Part shown: positions 43,228 through 54,831 of the stretch, in pieces
How the letters are laid out: each line of letters starts with the position of its first letter
Position numbering within the stretch: position 1 is the first letter of the stretch
DNA from: Paramacrobiotus metropolitanus
Taxonomy: Eukaryota; Tardigrada; Eutardigrada; Parachela; Macrobiotidae
Length of the DNA stretch: 64,000 nt
Assembly (NCBI RefSeq): GCF_019649055.1
Contig: NW_026570244.1
Span: 1,054,001 to 1,118,000 of the forward strand
Reading direction: 5' to 3'
Program-made: the position numbers and the translations under genes
Notes under the pieces: model-generated
Seen by the model: only the letters and a program-made list of their open reading frames with translations
Databases searched by the model: none
Told to the model about the DNA's origin: nothing

Positions 43228-46200
43228 ATGGATGTAGCCACGCCCTGCCGTCAGCGGCACGCGGACCACCGGTTAGATGATCGGCCCCCGGTCGATGAAC
43301 GCCGTCGACGGCGGCGCAGTGTGGCCCTCAACAACACCGTTGTGCTGCAGCATCCTTACCGCGACGACGTGTGGTGCTTGGGCTTCGTGGAGGACGTGGC
43401 GGACGCGGGAGGGGCACTGTACATCAGCTTCCACTGCGAGGCACTGCCACCGCGCTGGATCGCCTCGCACCTGCTGTACGAGCATTCTTTATGTACTCCC
43501 AAATGTCATGAAGACACCTACGTGGCGTTGCGCGCCAGCAGCCAGGAACCGCTGGTGCTGCATTTGGCTGTCGTAGTGGAGCGCACTCCTGGCGTTACCA
43601 CTTGTCAAAGCGCGGTATGCCTGGCGGAGACCAGTCTGGACGGCCCGCGGCACTTCGTCCATTTGCTGCAGATGGTGGTCCATGAGCCAGCGCGTTCCTT
43701 GGCCGGCGCCGGCCGACGAGAGGGCGCCTACGTCAAGTACACGCTGCCGCTGCCCGTGCCGGCCGCGCATGCCGACCGCATTTGCGTTATCGACGAGAAC
43801 CGACTGCTGTTCGAGGTCAAACGGGCAGGAGGCGCTGCATATCCGGCTGGCCTTACGATTAGCGCCGGCCCCTATTATCGATTCTTTTTCCGCCTAGAGA
43901 GGAGCAGTGCCGTTTTCATCTGCTGGGAATACGAGCAAGATCCATTTGAACCGGCACGCTGGACGGCGCAACTGCTGGCAGACTGTGTCCAGCGATGCCT
44001 GGACTGCGGCGCGCTGGCGGTTGTCATGCCGGTAGAGAAGCCGCTGCCGCCGGCAGGTAAGCACTTCATAATCATAATCACGGAGTGTAATGGGAAGTAC
44101 ACTAAATGGTCATGCGACGGGGCGATGCTGCTTTACAGCAGCGGATAGTGCAGCACGCGATTGCGCTCACCGCAAGCGCAGTCGGTGACAAACCTGTAGT
44201 GTCACCGACTGTGTGTCACCGACCGTGTAAACCTGTACATACACGAACGCGATGCAAGTAAGAGCAGGCCATGAAACTGCAGCGAAGCTGTAATCTGACA
44301 GCTAAAAATGGCTAAGACGGATGGAAAACCTAAGGAAAAGCTAAGAAACCTAAGAATAACGAGTAATCAAAATCCGAATCAGGCCGGATCCAACTTGCAG
44401 CGCGGGCCAGTGTATCGTGGCAGACGGATGAAAATGCCGCCTTCAAGCCAGTGAAGAAAACTGCGACCGCTTTCTTGTGGTCGATTGCGGTCTTCCATGC
44501 TTCGGTTAACATTAAAAGTTCATTTAATGGGCAACAGCCAATCCACATATCGGTATGCTTCAGCAGGTTTACACTAATTAAAATGATTAAATTTTAAACA
44601 TTGAAAAAACACCCATAATCATTATTGTCATTCAAAATCTTATGATGTGCACTCAAGGTACCCAAAACAGCTGCTGCGTTTCCTCTTACTACAGCCAAAC
44701 TTAATCGCTGTCTTAAAAAGGCCGTGGATCTAGGCTCTCCTGTAGCGTCGCGGATCTTCCGGCCAACAAAACGAATCAGTTCCGCAAACGATGTTCCAAA
44801 AGTTCCGAACGTCACGACCGCCAGAGCGTAGAAAAAATAGCCCAAGCCCTCGACGAATGCGTACTTCCGCCGCTTGAAATTTTCCGCCAGTTGTGCGACA
44901 CTCCCGGCTTTCAGGGAGCTAGCATGCACATGCGACACGGCCACAGTATCCCAACAAGTTGCATCCCATACCACGGCCTTTCCTTCGCGCACAGGAATCA
45001 AAGTCATCCCATCCGGTCGCTTGCCGTCCTTGTCAGACAATCCAGCCGGTTCGCTTTGGCAGGGATAGCCGGCGAGCTCCAAGCCATTAAAAGTTAATAA
45101 CGTTCCGCAAGAATGCCCGTTGCGGAAACCAGACTGATTGGGAGACAAAGTATTATGAGTTTTAAAGAATTTTACCAGCAGTATTTGACCACGTCTTAAC
45201 CTACCAACTTCACTAGTTTATTCCCAGGACCAGCTATAGTAAACGTTGATAAGTTAAATTTGCTCGGTTCTCCTCTTCTACCAGCCGCCGTAACCCCGAT
45301 GATAAATGAAAAGATCGGTCAGCTGGGAACTATGTGTGGCCGCTTGCAGCTTATCCCTAAACATCAAGCGTTGTTCCTGCTGAAGAACTGCCCAGGAGTG
45401 CCAAAAATTGTACACATATTGCGCACCTCCCTCGCTTGGATGTTCCCTCAAGAGTTGTACAGACTGGACTAAGTATTTCGCGAGACGGCGGAGATTATCG
45501 CCGATGTAAAGATGAACCACCCAACGTGGCTACAGGCCTCCCTTCCTGCTCGTTTCGGTGGTTTGGGGATCAAACGCACTGAGAAGCTAGCTCCCTCTGC
45601 ATACTTGGCATCGGCTTCCTTGTTGCGCCCACTGATTTCCAGATTATGCCCGACACTGACGCCAACGGATGTCGTTACCGTCACGCGCGCCTGGAAGTTA
45701 GAAGCTGACACTGACGAACTTCCTGCGGAAGCTTTCCGACATGTCCAGAAAGCACTCCCACGACACTGCAGACATTTTCAAGGCTGACCGCAAGCTACGG
45801 ACTTCACAGGAGGAAGTCGCACATCTTAAGGCGGTGTCAGTCCCGGAAGCAGGCGTGTGGATCCATGCTTTACCGGCAGCTTGCCTCGGTAATCTGTTAG
45901 ACGACAACGCTTTTCGCTTAAGTGTTGCGCTGCGTCTGAGAGCACCGATCGCCACTCCACACGTATGCGTTTCTGGTGGGCCGGTCAACGCGTTCGGCCG
46001 GCACAGACTTCGCTGTAAACGGTCTGCCGAAAGATTACCACGACATGACGGAATCAGCGCTGAATTTGCCCGAGGCTTGAAGTCAGCCGGTTTCCCTTCT
46101 AGAATGGAACCGAAAGGTCTGTTTGTGAAGGATAAGAAAAGGCCGGACGTGATCACCCTAATACCGTGGGCGCGCGGAAAACCGCTGGCCATAGACGTCA

Positions 46201-48953
46201 CCTGCGTAGACACGCTGGCGATTTCGTATATCGACCGCACTTCCGTGAACGCCGGCGCAGCAGCCGAACTCGCTGAAAGGAAGAAACTAGCGAAACACGC
46301 TTGGATGCAAGCAAGATACGATTTCGTTGCTGCAGCCATCGAAATTTACGGACCTTATGGAGATGGTACTAAAAAGCTAGTGGAAACGGTTGGAAACGGT
46401 AGAGCAACTTCAACTGGCCAAAAGCGGGCGAAAGAGTTTTTTAAACAGCGAATATGTATGCAAATACAACGGGGAAACGCGATTTGTGTAATGGGTGCGA
46501 TCCCCGATGAGGATAGCATAGAGGAAGTGATTCTTTTGTAAATGATGTTTTGTTCTGGTGCACAGTTTGTACTCGTACCATGATACTTATTACAGGTTAC
46601 CCGTCGTCTCTTAATTCTACTGCTAGCTAATAGCTGTAGCTACAGTGCATTACGTCGGCGACTCAGCACTACCGCCACTGCGTACAGATACCTACTTGTA
46701 TTTACCACAGATGTCGACCAGGGAGCGCAAGTGCAGATGGCTGATCTGCCGGTGGAAATAATCCGGGATGTAATGCTGGATTACGTGGATATCTTCTCCC
46801 AGGCGTCTCTGCGGAGGTATGCATGTATTGTGCTGGCCACTGCATGCTAATTCTAATGCGGGCGGTGTTTGTCCGGTTGGCATTGGGTGCGAATTAACTG
46901 TCACGCGGTCCTACTAAGACCCGGCTGCAAACATATTGATGGTACGTGATGACTAGAAACGGATGATTCACAAGAAGAGTACAGTTGAATTACAAGGACC
47001 ACGGAGTGCAGTGGGCACTGCGTATGCAGGCCGTAATCTACAGCCGGCCAGATGGAGCGGGCGAGAACATTTTGAGCCTGGCCATCCAGTCGCACAGTCG
47101 ACGTCGGTTGTAGACCTTTTTGCTTTAATGTGTACATATATCGCGACACGTGTGAGTGCATGATCTCAATACAGATGCCATGTTTTTCATGACCTTTGCA
47201 TTTGTGTGCTGCCCACAGAGTCAGTCCGGGATGGAACGCGGTGTGGACGCAGTGCGCGCAGCCGGCCATAACGCTGGACTGGCGTCAGCCGGGGGAGCGC
47301 GCCAACCACCACGACGAAGTGTACCGTCTGGCCCGGCTCCTGCAGCACGCCCTGCGGCCCGCGGTGCGGACGCTGGCCGTCACCCGCTGGCGGCCGGATA
47401 TGTGCGGCCACGAGAGTGTGCGGGGTCTGTGCGGGCAGTGCAGCCAGCAAGGTGTGCCGGCAGGCCGGTGCAGCGGCTATCAGAGAGCGCAGATAGATGT
47501 CGATATTATCGGGCTCACCCTACGCAACCGCAACCGCTCGTCACCATCGACTCTGCGCCGCATCGTGCTGCACCAGTGCGTCGTCGCTCTGGAATTCGCC
47601 GCTTGGCATAGTCAGCGTCCGATGCACTGCTTGTCGCGCCTGACGGACCTCTGCCAAGAGCTGCTGCTCGTGGACTACGTCATGAACGACGCCTGGAGAA
47701 ATTTTCATCCTGATCGTTATGCGCTGCAGTCGCTGCAACGGAAGCAGCGTTTCACATACACGGGCCGGGATCCGCTGCCGCAGCTGTCGGTGCGCATACC
47801 GTTCCTGCGCTTCGACTGCGCCCTCACCGACACGGCCCACTTCAACACCCTGCGCGCCGCGATGGAAGCCGCGCTGCCGGACGTGTCCAGCAGCATGCGC
47901 GACACCGCGGCGGCCATGCACGCCTACTGGGCCAGTACAGCGGCCCTCTATCCGCACCTCTATCCGGTCTACGCACATTTCCTGCGGAATCTGATGTATT
48001 TGTAAGTCGTTCGTCTTCTGTGTGCTGTGCTGGTTTCCGGCGCCAGAATTAACAATTTGCTGAGCACTACCTGGCTGACCGACCAAATTTAACGTTTTAT
48101 TTACCCGCCGATTTACTGCAACGACAAATTAAAGCGATGAGCGATAGGACAGGTTTCCGAAGCACAGCGTACTGAACACCAGCCGGCGTACTATTTGCTG
48201 ACGAAATGCTGTTGAGTGTCGACCGACCGGTACCGGATTAGAAATTCCCAAAAAACAAGAATCGTACCGGCAAGTAAGCTGTCGGCCAACAAAATGCCCG
48301 TCAACTGTCGCTTCCGCACAACTGCATTCGTTAACAATTTCAAAAAAAAGCAAATGATCGGTTAGCCAGGACTCAGGCCCCGGAGTGTGAACCCGTACTA
48401 CGTCTGTCCAGTTAGCCAATTGTCGGAAAGGCTAACGACGTATAAGTGGTTACTGCGGTTCTGCGAAATTAAGAGACAATTTGATTTGTCTAGCCCGGTC
48501 AGCGGAGCTGCGGTGGTAAAACACACCTCTGGTAAAAGCAGGCGGTTATGTTCAAGGTGGTTCGCTCTTTCGCCCTTAGACTTCCCTGTCCTTAGCTAAA
48601 CGGCAGTTAATTATCAGGCACCAACAGGCTAGAAGATGAGGTTGTCTCTTAATTTCGCGGAAATGCTGTACGGTATCTGTGCAGTACAGATATTGGCATT
48701 TCCAGCAGCGGGTTGACTGTGGTTGTTCGGTAGCGCTGAACCCAAGCCGGATCCGGATGCTCCGCTGTGGAGCCACTTGTGGCTGCTGCGAGTGCCGGAC
48801 CAGGATCAACTTCCCTCCATTTACCAGCTGTCAGCGCGGAGCTTTTCCAACCTGACCGTGTTTGTCATCTGTGCCATGTGGTGCGCCACTGCGTCAGCTG
48901 CTGAGACTGATCATGACCAGCCTGCCGTTGCCGACGATCAGCATAATCATTAG
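43228..48953 (+). CDS. F-box family protein, four exons, 645 aa (intact paralogue)
   Basis: Exons: 43228-44056, 46711-46816, 47219-48001 and 48734-48953; 1938 nt, frame closes exactly. All introns are GT-AG (donors GTAAGC, GTATGC and GTAAGT). An Arg-rich start leads into the N-terminal domain (residues about 36-110: NTVVLQ, WCLGFVEDV, LYISFHCEALPPRWI, TYVALRA), which resembles Tudor-type barrels. The middle region follows in the same exon (AYVKYTLPLPV, FICWEYEQD). Exon 2 (106 nt) plus the start of exon 3 form the F-box: ADLPVEIIRDVMLDY, SLRR joined to VSPGWNAVW. The C-terminal region (ITLDWRQ, SVRIPFLRFDC, MHAYWASTAALYP) and the last exon (DAPLWSHLWLLRVPDQ) align with the 7.2-20.7 kb gene. 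Likely an SCF substrate receptor by motif only. Reading on past the GTAAGT at 48002 would give a false stop at 48005. Confidence 0.85.
44157..44590. other. F-box gene intron 1, left part
   Basis: Intron sequence without recognisable coding content. Short ORFs here are not supported. Confidence 0.45.
44594..45148 (-). mobile_element. LINE fragment, restriction-like-endonuclease domain (minus), inside F-box intron 1
   Basis: An open stretch of 184 codons holds the C-terminal domain of a LINE: EPAGLSDKDGKRPDG, then GKAVVWDATC, SSLKAGSVAQLAE, RKIRDATGEPRS, FLRQRLSLAVVRGNAAAVLG. The RPD-x15-D spacing fits the R/K-PD...D/E pattern of restriction-like endonucleases of R2-type elements (the published spacing, as I recall it, is slightly shorter). 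The RT part is absent, so this is a truncated piece. It belongs to a different subfamily from the neighbouring plus-strand fragment. Confidence 0.75.
45200..46541 (+). mobile_element. LINE fragment, RT thumb to endonuclease end (plus), inside F-box intron 1
   Basis: The plus strand carries the region after the RT fingers/palm: NLLGSPLLPAAV, HQALFLLKNCPGVPKI and LRTSLAWM, then a stop at 45470. A shifted frame resumes at 45512 (ASLPARFGGLGIKRTEKLAPSAYLAS), and another at 45741-46541. The last frame includes a degenerate Cys/His finger, KKRPDVITLIPWARGKPLAIDVTC-type catalytic block (RPD-x15-D kept), a TSVNAGAAAELAE-like segment, and FFKQRICMQIQRGNA. At least two frameshifts and missing RT catalytic motifs make it inactive. 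Confidence 0.8.
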
Positions 48954-49110
48954 CGGGCGATATGCGGGGCTTCGACCTTGTACGGTGCAGATTAAAGGAG
49001 GCGCGCTTATTATTGTCCCTAGCGGCCTAAGCGACGCTGTCCGTATTGTTCCGTTGCTGACAAACAGTGTCTGCAGAATCAGTTGCTACTTTGTCGAGCG
49101 ACGATTCACC

Positions 49111-49116
49111 AATAAA
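49111..49116 (+). terminator. Polyadenylation signal candidate for the F-box gene
   Basis: AATAAA lies 158 nt downstream of the stop codon at 48953, a normal distance for a 3' UTR. Confidence 0.45.
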
Positions 49117-49839
49117 GCGATACTATTCCACTGCCCACATATCTGTATACCACCGTTAATTTCATAGTAGCAATGACTAACTGTTAAGGCTTGAGAAAAC
49201 GCTTAATTGTGACGCTGCATGGTTGCATTGCCCCTTTGATAACTGTAACACCTCGTCAAGCTGATCAACAAAGGAAATCGCTGCAATTGATTTTTCCCGG
49301 CTTCAACTTGTACGCCTTGATTTGACCGGTAAATAATTATACTGTAAATCGCTGTATATCTGTACATCCGGTACTGTACACATCGGTAGAAGGCACACTT
49401 CGCCATGACGACAAAATCTCTACTTGACAGAGGTTAGAGCGTAACAGCGTTTGAGGCAGTACTAAGGAAAACAAACCGCTACGCGGATGCCTACAGAATG
49501 CCGATGAAGAGAAACAACCACTACAGCAGTTCTACGAGTACGATGATCGTGTACCCGGCGACCGGGCAGCAGAGATTCAGGCCGCAGTATCCGGTTGCTT
49601 TTGAGGCGACGGGTCAACCGGCGACGTGACGGGACACAGAACATGGTTGAGAACAAGTGTAAAATCGCTTACCTCAGTACTGGACGCCGACGTCCCAAAA
49701 TGCGTTGAAACTGCCGTAAATTAAGCAGGCCATACACGTAGCCGCTTTTGACAACCCGCAAGGACTGCTGTAACCGTTTTACTGAGACCGCTCATCCAGT
49801 TTACAAAAGTAGGTTACGAAGAAAAAGCAATAAGGTTGT
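49117..49839. other. Intergenic region
   Basis: Nothing recognised. Open frames at 49203-49406 and 49462-49656 have no protein-like features. Confidence 0.45.
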
Positions 49840-50144
49840 GTATGCTGAAATACCCAGTAAAAAAACAGTAACAGAGAACAAACTGAGCTAACGTCATCCT
49901 AGCCCTCAACCAGTCGACGGTCATCTGGAGCCGGAAGGCTGCAACGGCGCCGCGTTGTTGCATTGCTCCGTGACCTCCAGCCAACCGGCGCCGGCGCTAC
50001 TGGAACCTGGCGCCGCTCAGTTCAAAGACGCGCGCCCGACAGCCGCCGCACACATCATCGAAGCTGCGCGCTTCCGGTCGCGATGGACACGTCGCCGCGG
50101 GCTGCTGGCAGGGATGGCAGGGCGCCGGCTGCTCCTGGGGCCCT
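49840..50144 (-). pseudogene. 3'-end fragment of the duplicated Pro/Gln-rich gene, copy 3
   Basis: Sequence from about 49929 to 50144 aligns, with substitutions and gaps, to the 3' part of the coding exon at 54.14-54.37 kb. It covers the Cys-rich end (CHPCQQPAA, FDDVCGGCRAR). Weaker similarity continues into the downstream flank to about 49840. It stops abruptly at CCCTT (50144), inside the exon, so only about the last 70 codons are present. Confidence 0.65.
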
Positions 50145-50246
50145 TAAATGCATTTACGTAGTGCGGTATTTAGTAATTATGATCTGCAACCTTATCAGCA
50201 GATACCAGGGTACGGATGAGGTACGGATACGGTTGAATTAAAAGCG

Positions 50247-50700
50247 TGATACCCCCAGCGAAGCCATGGTTTCAACCAGTAACCAGTCAGAAACAAAATA
50301 TTTTTTGCTGGTACCTGTAAAGTATATAGAAGAGATGTCATTTTTCCGCTACCCCAACATGTCACCAGCTCGAGGCGGGACACAATTTTGCGTAACAGGG
50401 CGCGATATTTAGTGCGTGATACCCCTAGAGAGCCATGGTTTCAACCAGTAGCCAGTCAGAAAAAATTATTTTTGCTTGCTGGTTTTTTTTTGTATGGAGA
50501 TGTCGTTTTTCGCTGTCTCATTTTATGATCCACTTGCTTGCTGTCATGCAGTGCGGTGTTAGCGCGTCTGCATAAGAGCGGCAAAGAATCTAGGGTAGTA
50601 AACGTGGCCAAGTGCACAATGTAAATTCCCATGCTGTGCTATAAAACACTGCCGGTAAACGGGTTACCTCGCTTACCTGCACCATGATAAAACTGTTCTA
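50247..50700. repeat. Dispersed repeat, copy B, with an internal tandem duplication
   Basis: This is homologous to 33.95-34.50 kb. Two head-to-tail units start with GTGATACCCC followed by AGCCATGGTTTCAACCAGTA, near 50247 and 50417. Both are followed by an ATTTTTTGCTGG-type block. The right end (50617-50695) pairs with 34420-34500. Confidence 0.6.
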
Positions 50701-52537
50701 GATTTAAATATTACGTATTCATACTTGTATCCAAACCCTCTGTGCGCCTGACATCTGCTATCGCCAATACAGCAATGGAAATTACTGCATAAATGAAATT
50801 AAATTGTTGGTTGCGTGCAGAAAATAGAATTGTGCTTCGTCTTTTTGCGATTTTACGGCGAGTGACAAAAATGTACAGAGATGATATTGAATGAAAACAT
50901 GTTTCATCGTACTTGCTTAAACGTTTTACTGATATTTTTTAAGTTCATTTTTAATGGAAAAAAACGCTATCGACCTATTTTTAAACCCAGTGTACCTAGG
51001 CATACAAATCAGTTGGGTACTGTCTAACTGAAAACTTTGCAAAACAGTGTTTTGTCGTGCGCGAAAGGGATCAAATGTCGGTACTCGGTAGATATATATA
51101 TACAGTGCATTCACTTAGTAGCACTGACGGGACAGTTACCTTAATTGTATTTTCAGCAGCGGAAACTCTTCTTGACAATCATTTTTGTAAATATTTAATA
51201 CATAACATTAGTGAAGGTAATGTTCTCGCATCCAAAGTCACGCTGTTCTCGGATCGTTTTGACACTTCGCTGTAAAAGACCGTTAGCTAAGAAAACTGAT
51301 TCTGAACCGAAATCAGCTTCTTGGAATTTTCTTTACAACTGTACAATACATTTCCAAATTGTGAATTTACTTTAGAAATTGTAGTTAAGTAAATACTTTG
51401 CTAACAGGGCGGGCTCCTTGTGGCAGCTGCTGTTAATTATACGCTATCCCTGGACAAATAACGAGCACAGGGCGATACGGTACGGAGGGTGCAACTGCCC
51501 ACGGATCGTCGACGACGGCTCCTTCACAGTGTCTGTGTTGCTCGACCGCTTCATCAACGCGCAGACCAGGAGACTCATCCTAACCAGCCTAACTGGCTGC
51601 CCTGGCCAGCCGCATGGCAGAACAGGCAGATGGACCAGGATAGAAGAACACAACGCCTCATGTTGTCCTCTGGCCGGAGCCAAGCTCATTCTTCCCTTTC
51701 AGGTTATGTTCTGTCTGATCTCTATCCTGCAAAACGCGGGCATAGGTAACCGGCTCTGGCACCCATTGCTGCCGGTCAGTCAGCAAGCTTTCTTTGAGCT
51801 GCCGTTTTCCAAAAACTTGTCAAATGGCTTTAAAAATTGACAACTTCGTTGTGATACCTGCTATATTTTCCAAGTCGGTATCAGACGGTGTGTTATTTTC
51901 TAGAAAGCTTATATACCGAGAAGGCGCTTTTTTATGTGGGACTCGCTTCATGTGGGAGTGGGATATGTAATAATTTTTTGTATATGCAGTTCTGTGCAAT
52001 AAGTGTATATACATATATTGTATATACAGTATATATATACAGTATATACAATATATGTATATACCTATATTTATTGTATATACAGTTCTGTTCAGTATAT
52101 ACAATAAACTATATAATTTATTGTATATACTGTAAGTAAAATACCTTAATTCCCGAGTTCTGTGCACTCTTTGAATTGATTGCTGTCTGGCAGATACAAA
52201 ATAAATGGCAATTGATGGATTATTTGTTTCCTGGAGCAGCAGCATCAGTTGACAAAACATCTGCAGAACTTGGATCGAAATAATTTGAAAACAGTCAGCT
52301 GGGGCGGAAATTAAGTAATAAGTAGAAATGAATGCGTTTTTTTAAAATAAATCCGTTCATTTTCCGGATTTGAAGATATACACAGGGCTGGAAAAGGCTT
52401 TGAACGGAATGGAAGGTAGTGCGAAAGGTTGTAAAAGGTTGTAAACGGAGTGGTCATCCACACTTAAGGTACACCGCGTTACTCTATGTAAGTTTAGCTT
52501 ATACACAACAGTTAACATCACAACACAGTACACTCAA
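50701..52537. other. AT-rich intergenic region
   Basis: No gene is recognised. The 140-codon open frame at 51418-51840 has no domain, no splice support and no paralogue in the window, so it is not called. Confidence 0.45.
52005..52064. repeat. 23-bp perfect inverted repeat in TA-rich DNA
   Basis: Arms at 52005-52027 and 52042-52064 are exact reverse complements around a 14-nt loop that is itself (TA)n. The surrounding 150 bp are GTATATAC-like low-complexity sequence. Confidence 0.75.
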
Positions 52538-53701
52538 TCAGCAGAAAACAGCCTCGGGAGGTCTAAGAACAGAGAACAACTGATCTAAATTTGCTCCCGG
52601 TGGAGCTGTTCCCTGAACGGAGGCCGCGTTCCCGCGCTGGATTTCTATGCTGATACGCTGGCGCAGGTACTCCGGTGCTCTTGCCTCGCCAGTTTCATGC
52701 CGTACCCTTCTACCCACTTCCGTCAGCAGACGGGAAGCTTCCGGTCCGTTTGCTCCTAGCGTTTCAAAGCCCAGAGCGCTGAACAGGTAGTCCGGGGTGA
52801 TGTTCTGGTACTTGGTTACCTTATCCTGTTCAGCCTTTGCCGCCGCTGCACCAGCTCGCTCGGATGTTGCCACGATATGCGATACTGCCACCGTAAAGAC
52901 GCAGGTGACATCCCACGTCAGCATTCTCCCTCTTTCCCATGGTGCTAACGTAACGCCATCCGAGCGTTGGCCATTCGTTCGACATAAGCCCACTGGTTCA
53001 AGCTCTGTTTTAATTCCGGCTGATGCGAATGCCCGTTTACAGACAGCATTCAAGCTGCTGTGTCTGGGCTTCCTGCCTCGACTTTTCTTGCAGCTGAGGC
53101 AATGGTAGCCTCGGGCGTCCACCCAGTCCCCGCAGATGCAACGGTGCGGAGTGACGATAGCAGCTCCAAAGCGTAGCCCAACAGCGATTCTCAGGGCAGA
53201 ATCTGTCAGCAGGTTTCCAAGTGATGCTGCCGTTAACGCCTCTAGCCAAGCCCCATTCTCTTTTGTTCTTACGCCGCGCAGCCGAGCTTGACTGGATAGG
53301 TCATCCTGGGCTTCAACCCACAACATTTCCACAGCTTCCGCGATTAGAGGTTCATCCCACACTTTCTGTAGGTTGCGAATATTGACATCCGGCGCATCCC
53401 TTTTTGTAATTGCCTGCCATTGCTCTACTGCCGCGCTGCAGTACTCATCAGGGTGAAAGTCCGCAGTCTCGGATGCCAGCGTCGCGATTGAGTAAGCCGA
53501 GGCCAAAAAGGCCGGAAGGGCTAGCTTCTCAATGCTGCGAATTCCAAGACCGCCCTCGGAGATCGGCAGGGATTCCTGCGTCCACCTTTGGTCCGTGATG
53601 GCAACGTTTGTAATCGTGCAAAGGCTTTCCCGGATTACCGCGTCGAATGCTTGCAAAAGGCCGCTATGCATGTAGCATCGACCCGTACGTATGTAAGTCA
53701 C
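52538..53701 (-). mobile_element. LINE fragment with Cys/His finger and endonuclease-like C-terminal domain, 387 codons open
   Basis: This is the longest open remnant of the family also seen at 5.5, 44.6 and 45.2-46.5 kb. From the N side: a post-RT region (LPISEGGLGIRSIEKLALPAFLAS), a CICGDWVDARGYHCLSC finger followed by GRKPRH, the block ELEPVGLCRTNGQ then RSDGVTLAPWERGRMLTWDV, a TSERAGAAAAKAEQ segment and APEYLRQRISIEIQRGNAA near the end. RPD is changed to RSD in this copy, so the proposed catalytic site is lost. RT motifs are absent. The open frame stops at GTAAGTC-like sequence near 53700, but this is unlikely to be a splice site of a host gene. Confidence 0.82.
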
Positions 53702-54142
53702 CGCAATGCAGATTTAGCGCATTCCAGTCGGTTGTAACACCGCTGCACTGGGACGATCGAGGTTGGTTTACGGCAACTGCATGTTCGGGCAACTAAGCAG
53801 GATGGCCTTTCTTGTCACCGAGATCTTTGCGGCGTGAAAATGTCTCCCAAATACGCTTTTTATTTCCTACTACGGTTTTTTTTTTACTAATTCCAGGGAC
53901 AAAACATGTGACATTATGGCCGCTAACGTCGTCACCACGCGTACCGAATGTTAAGGTCACGACGACACGATGTTGCTGGCTGGCCACGCCTTTCGTCTTT
54001 GTACCTTTTCGTTCAGACAGCTTTCGCTTTTTATTGGTCGACAAGTAGTAATTGGCGTACGTTGCAGAGAAAACCAGTACAAAATAACAAGAAAACACGA
54101 GAACAATTTGGGCTAACTGTAGTCTCAGCCATGCGGCGAATA
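53702..54142. other. Intergenic region between LINE fragment and the duplicated gene
   Basis: No gene is recognised. The right part (54030-54142) is the 3' flank shared weakly with the copy at 49.84-49.93 kb. Confidence 0.45.
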
Positions 54143-54831
54143 TCATCTGGATCCGGAAGGCTGCAGCGGCCCGGCGTTATTATTATTATTGCACTGATCC
54201 GTGACCTCCTGCCAGCCGGTGCCGTTACTGCCGGAACCGGGCGCGGCTCGTCGTTCGAAGAAGCGCGCCCGACAGCCGCCGCACACATCATCGAAGCAGC
54301 GCGCTTCCGGTCGCGACGGACACGTCGCCGCGGGCTGCTGGCAGGGATGGCAGGGCGCCGGCTGCTCCTGGGGTCCTTCCGGTCCGAACACCACCTTCCC
54401 GGCGTGCATCTCCCCGGCTGGCTCGCCCGCCGTCGGTCCCGCGCCGTTGGGCATCATCGGGTTGGTCTCGTTGGCGAAGAGCAGCTGCTCCCGCCCCGAG
54501 GCGGCGTCCTGCCAAGGCTGGCGGCGGGGGGCGCCGTTGTCGGGGCAGGGGAGGGGCCAGGGCTGTTGGGAGCCGGTAGATTGACTGTGCGGGCCCTGTC
54601 CGGCGTTGCCTTGCTGTGGGTCGTGGACGTCGACGGTGTTGCTGGATAATTGTTGGAAACGGGGGTCCATGGGGCGGTTGGGAGCCGGTTGCATCTGCGG
54701 TCGAGGGTCGGAGGCCGCCGGCCGGAACGCGCCGCTCTCGCTCTCCGTGTCGCGGCCTTCGTGGTACATGGGCAGAGCGCGACCGCCCTGGGAAGACAAC
54801 GGACGGTAGCCGGTGTTGGCGTTGTTGCGAC
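54143..54831 (-). CDS. Exon of the duplicated Pro/Gln-rich protein, copy 2 (fullest)
   Basis: The exon starts after acceptor TCTGGCAG (AG at 54833-54832), phase 1, and ends with a stop at 54143. It encodes about 229 residues: NNANTGYRPLSSQGG, a P/Q/N/G-rich middle, then a Cys-containing end (CHPCQQPAATC, CFDDVCGGCRARFFERR) and an N-run encoded by an (ATT)n repeat near 54177. It is over 90% identical by eye to the 34.5-kb copy, and the similarity continues through about 450 bp of upstream sequence. The upstream exon is uncertain; an ATGG followed by a GTGAGG donor lies near 55276. No domain is recognised. A second frame, open across 54288-55016, overlaps it. Confidence 0.5.

Noticed and set aside
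51418-51840. 140-codon plus-strand open frame
   Set aside because: No domain, signal peptide, splice support or paralogue; length is unremarkable for chance.
53690-53701. Start of the 52.5-kb LINE frame as a host-gene exon
   Set aside because: The frame matches a repetitive LINE family throughout, and no upstream host exon was found.
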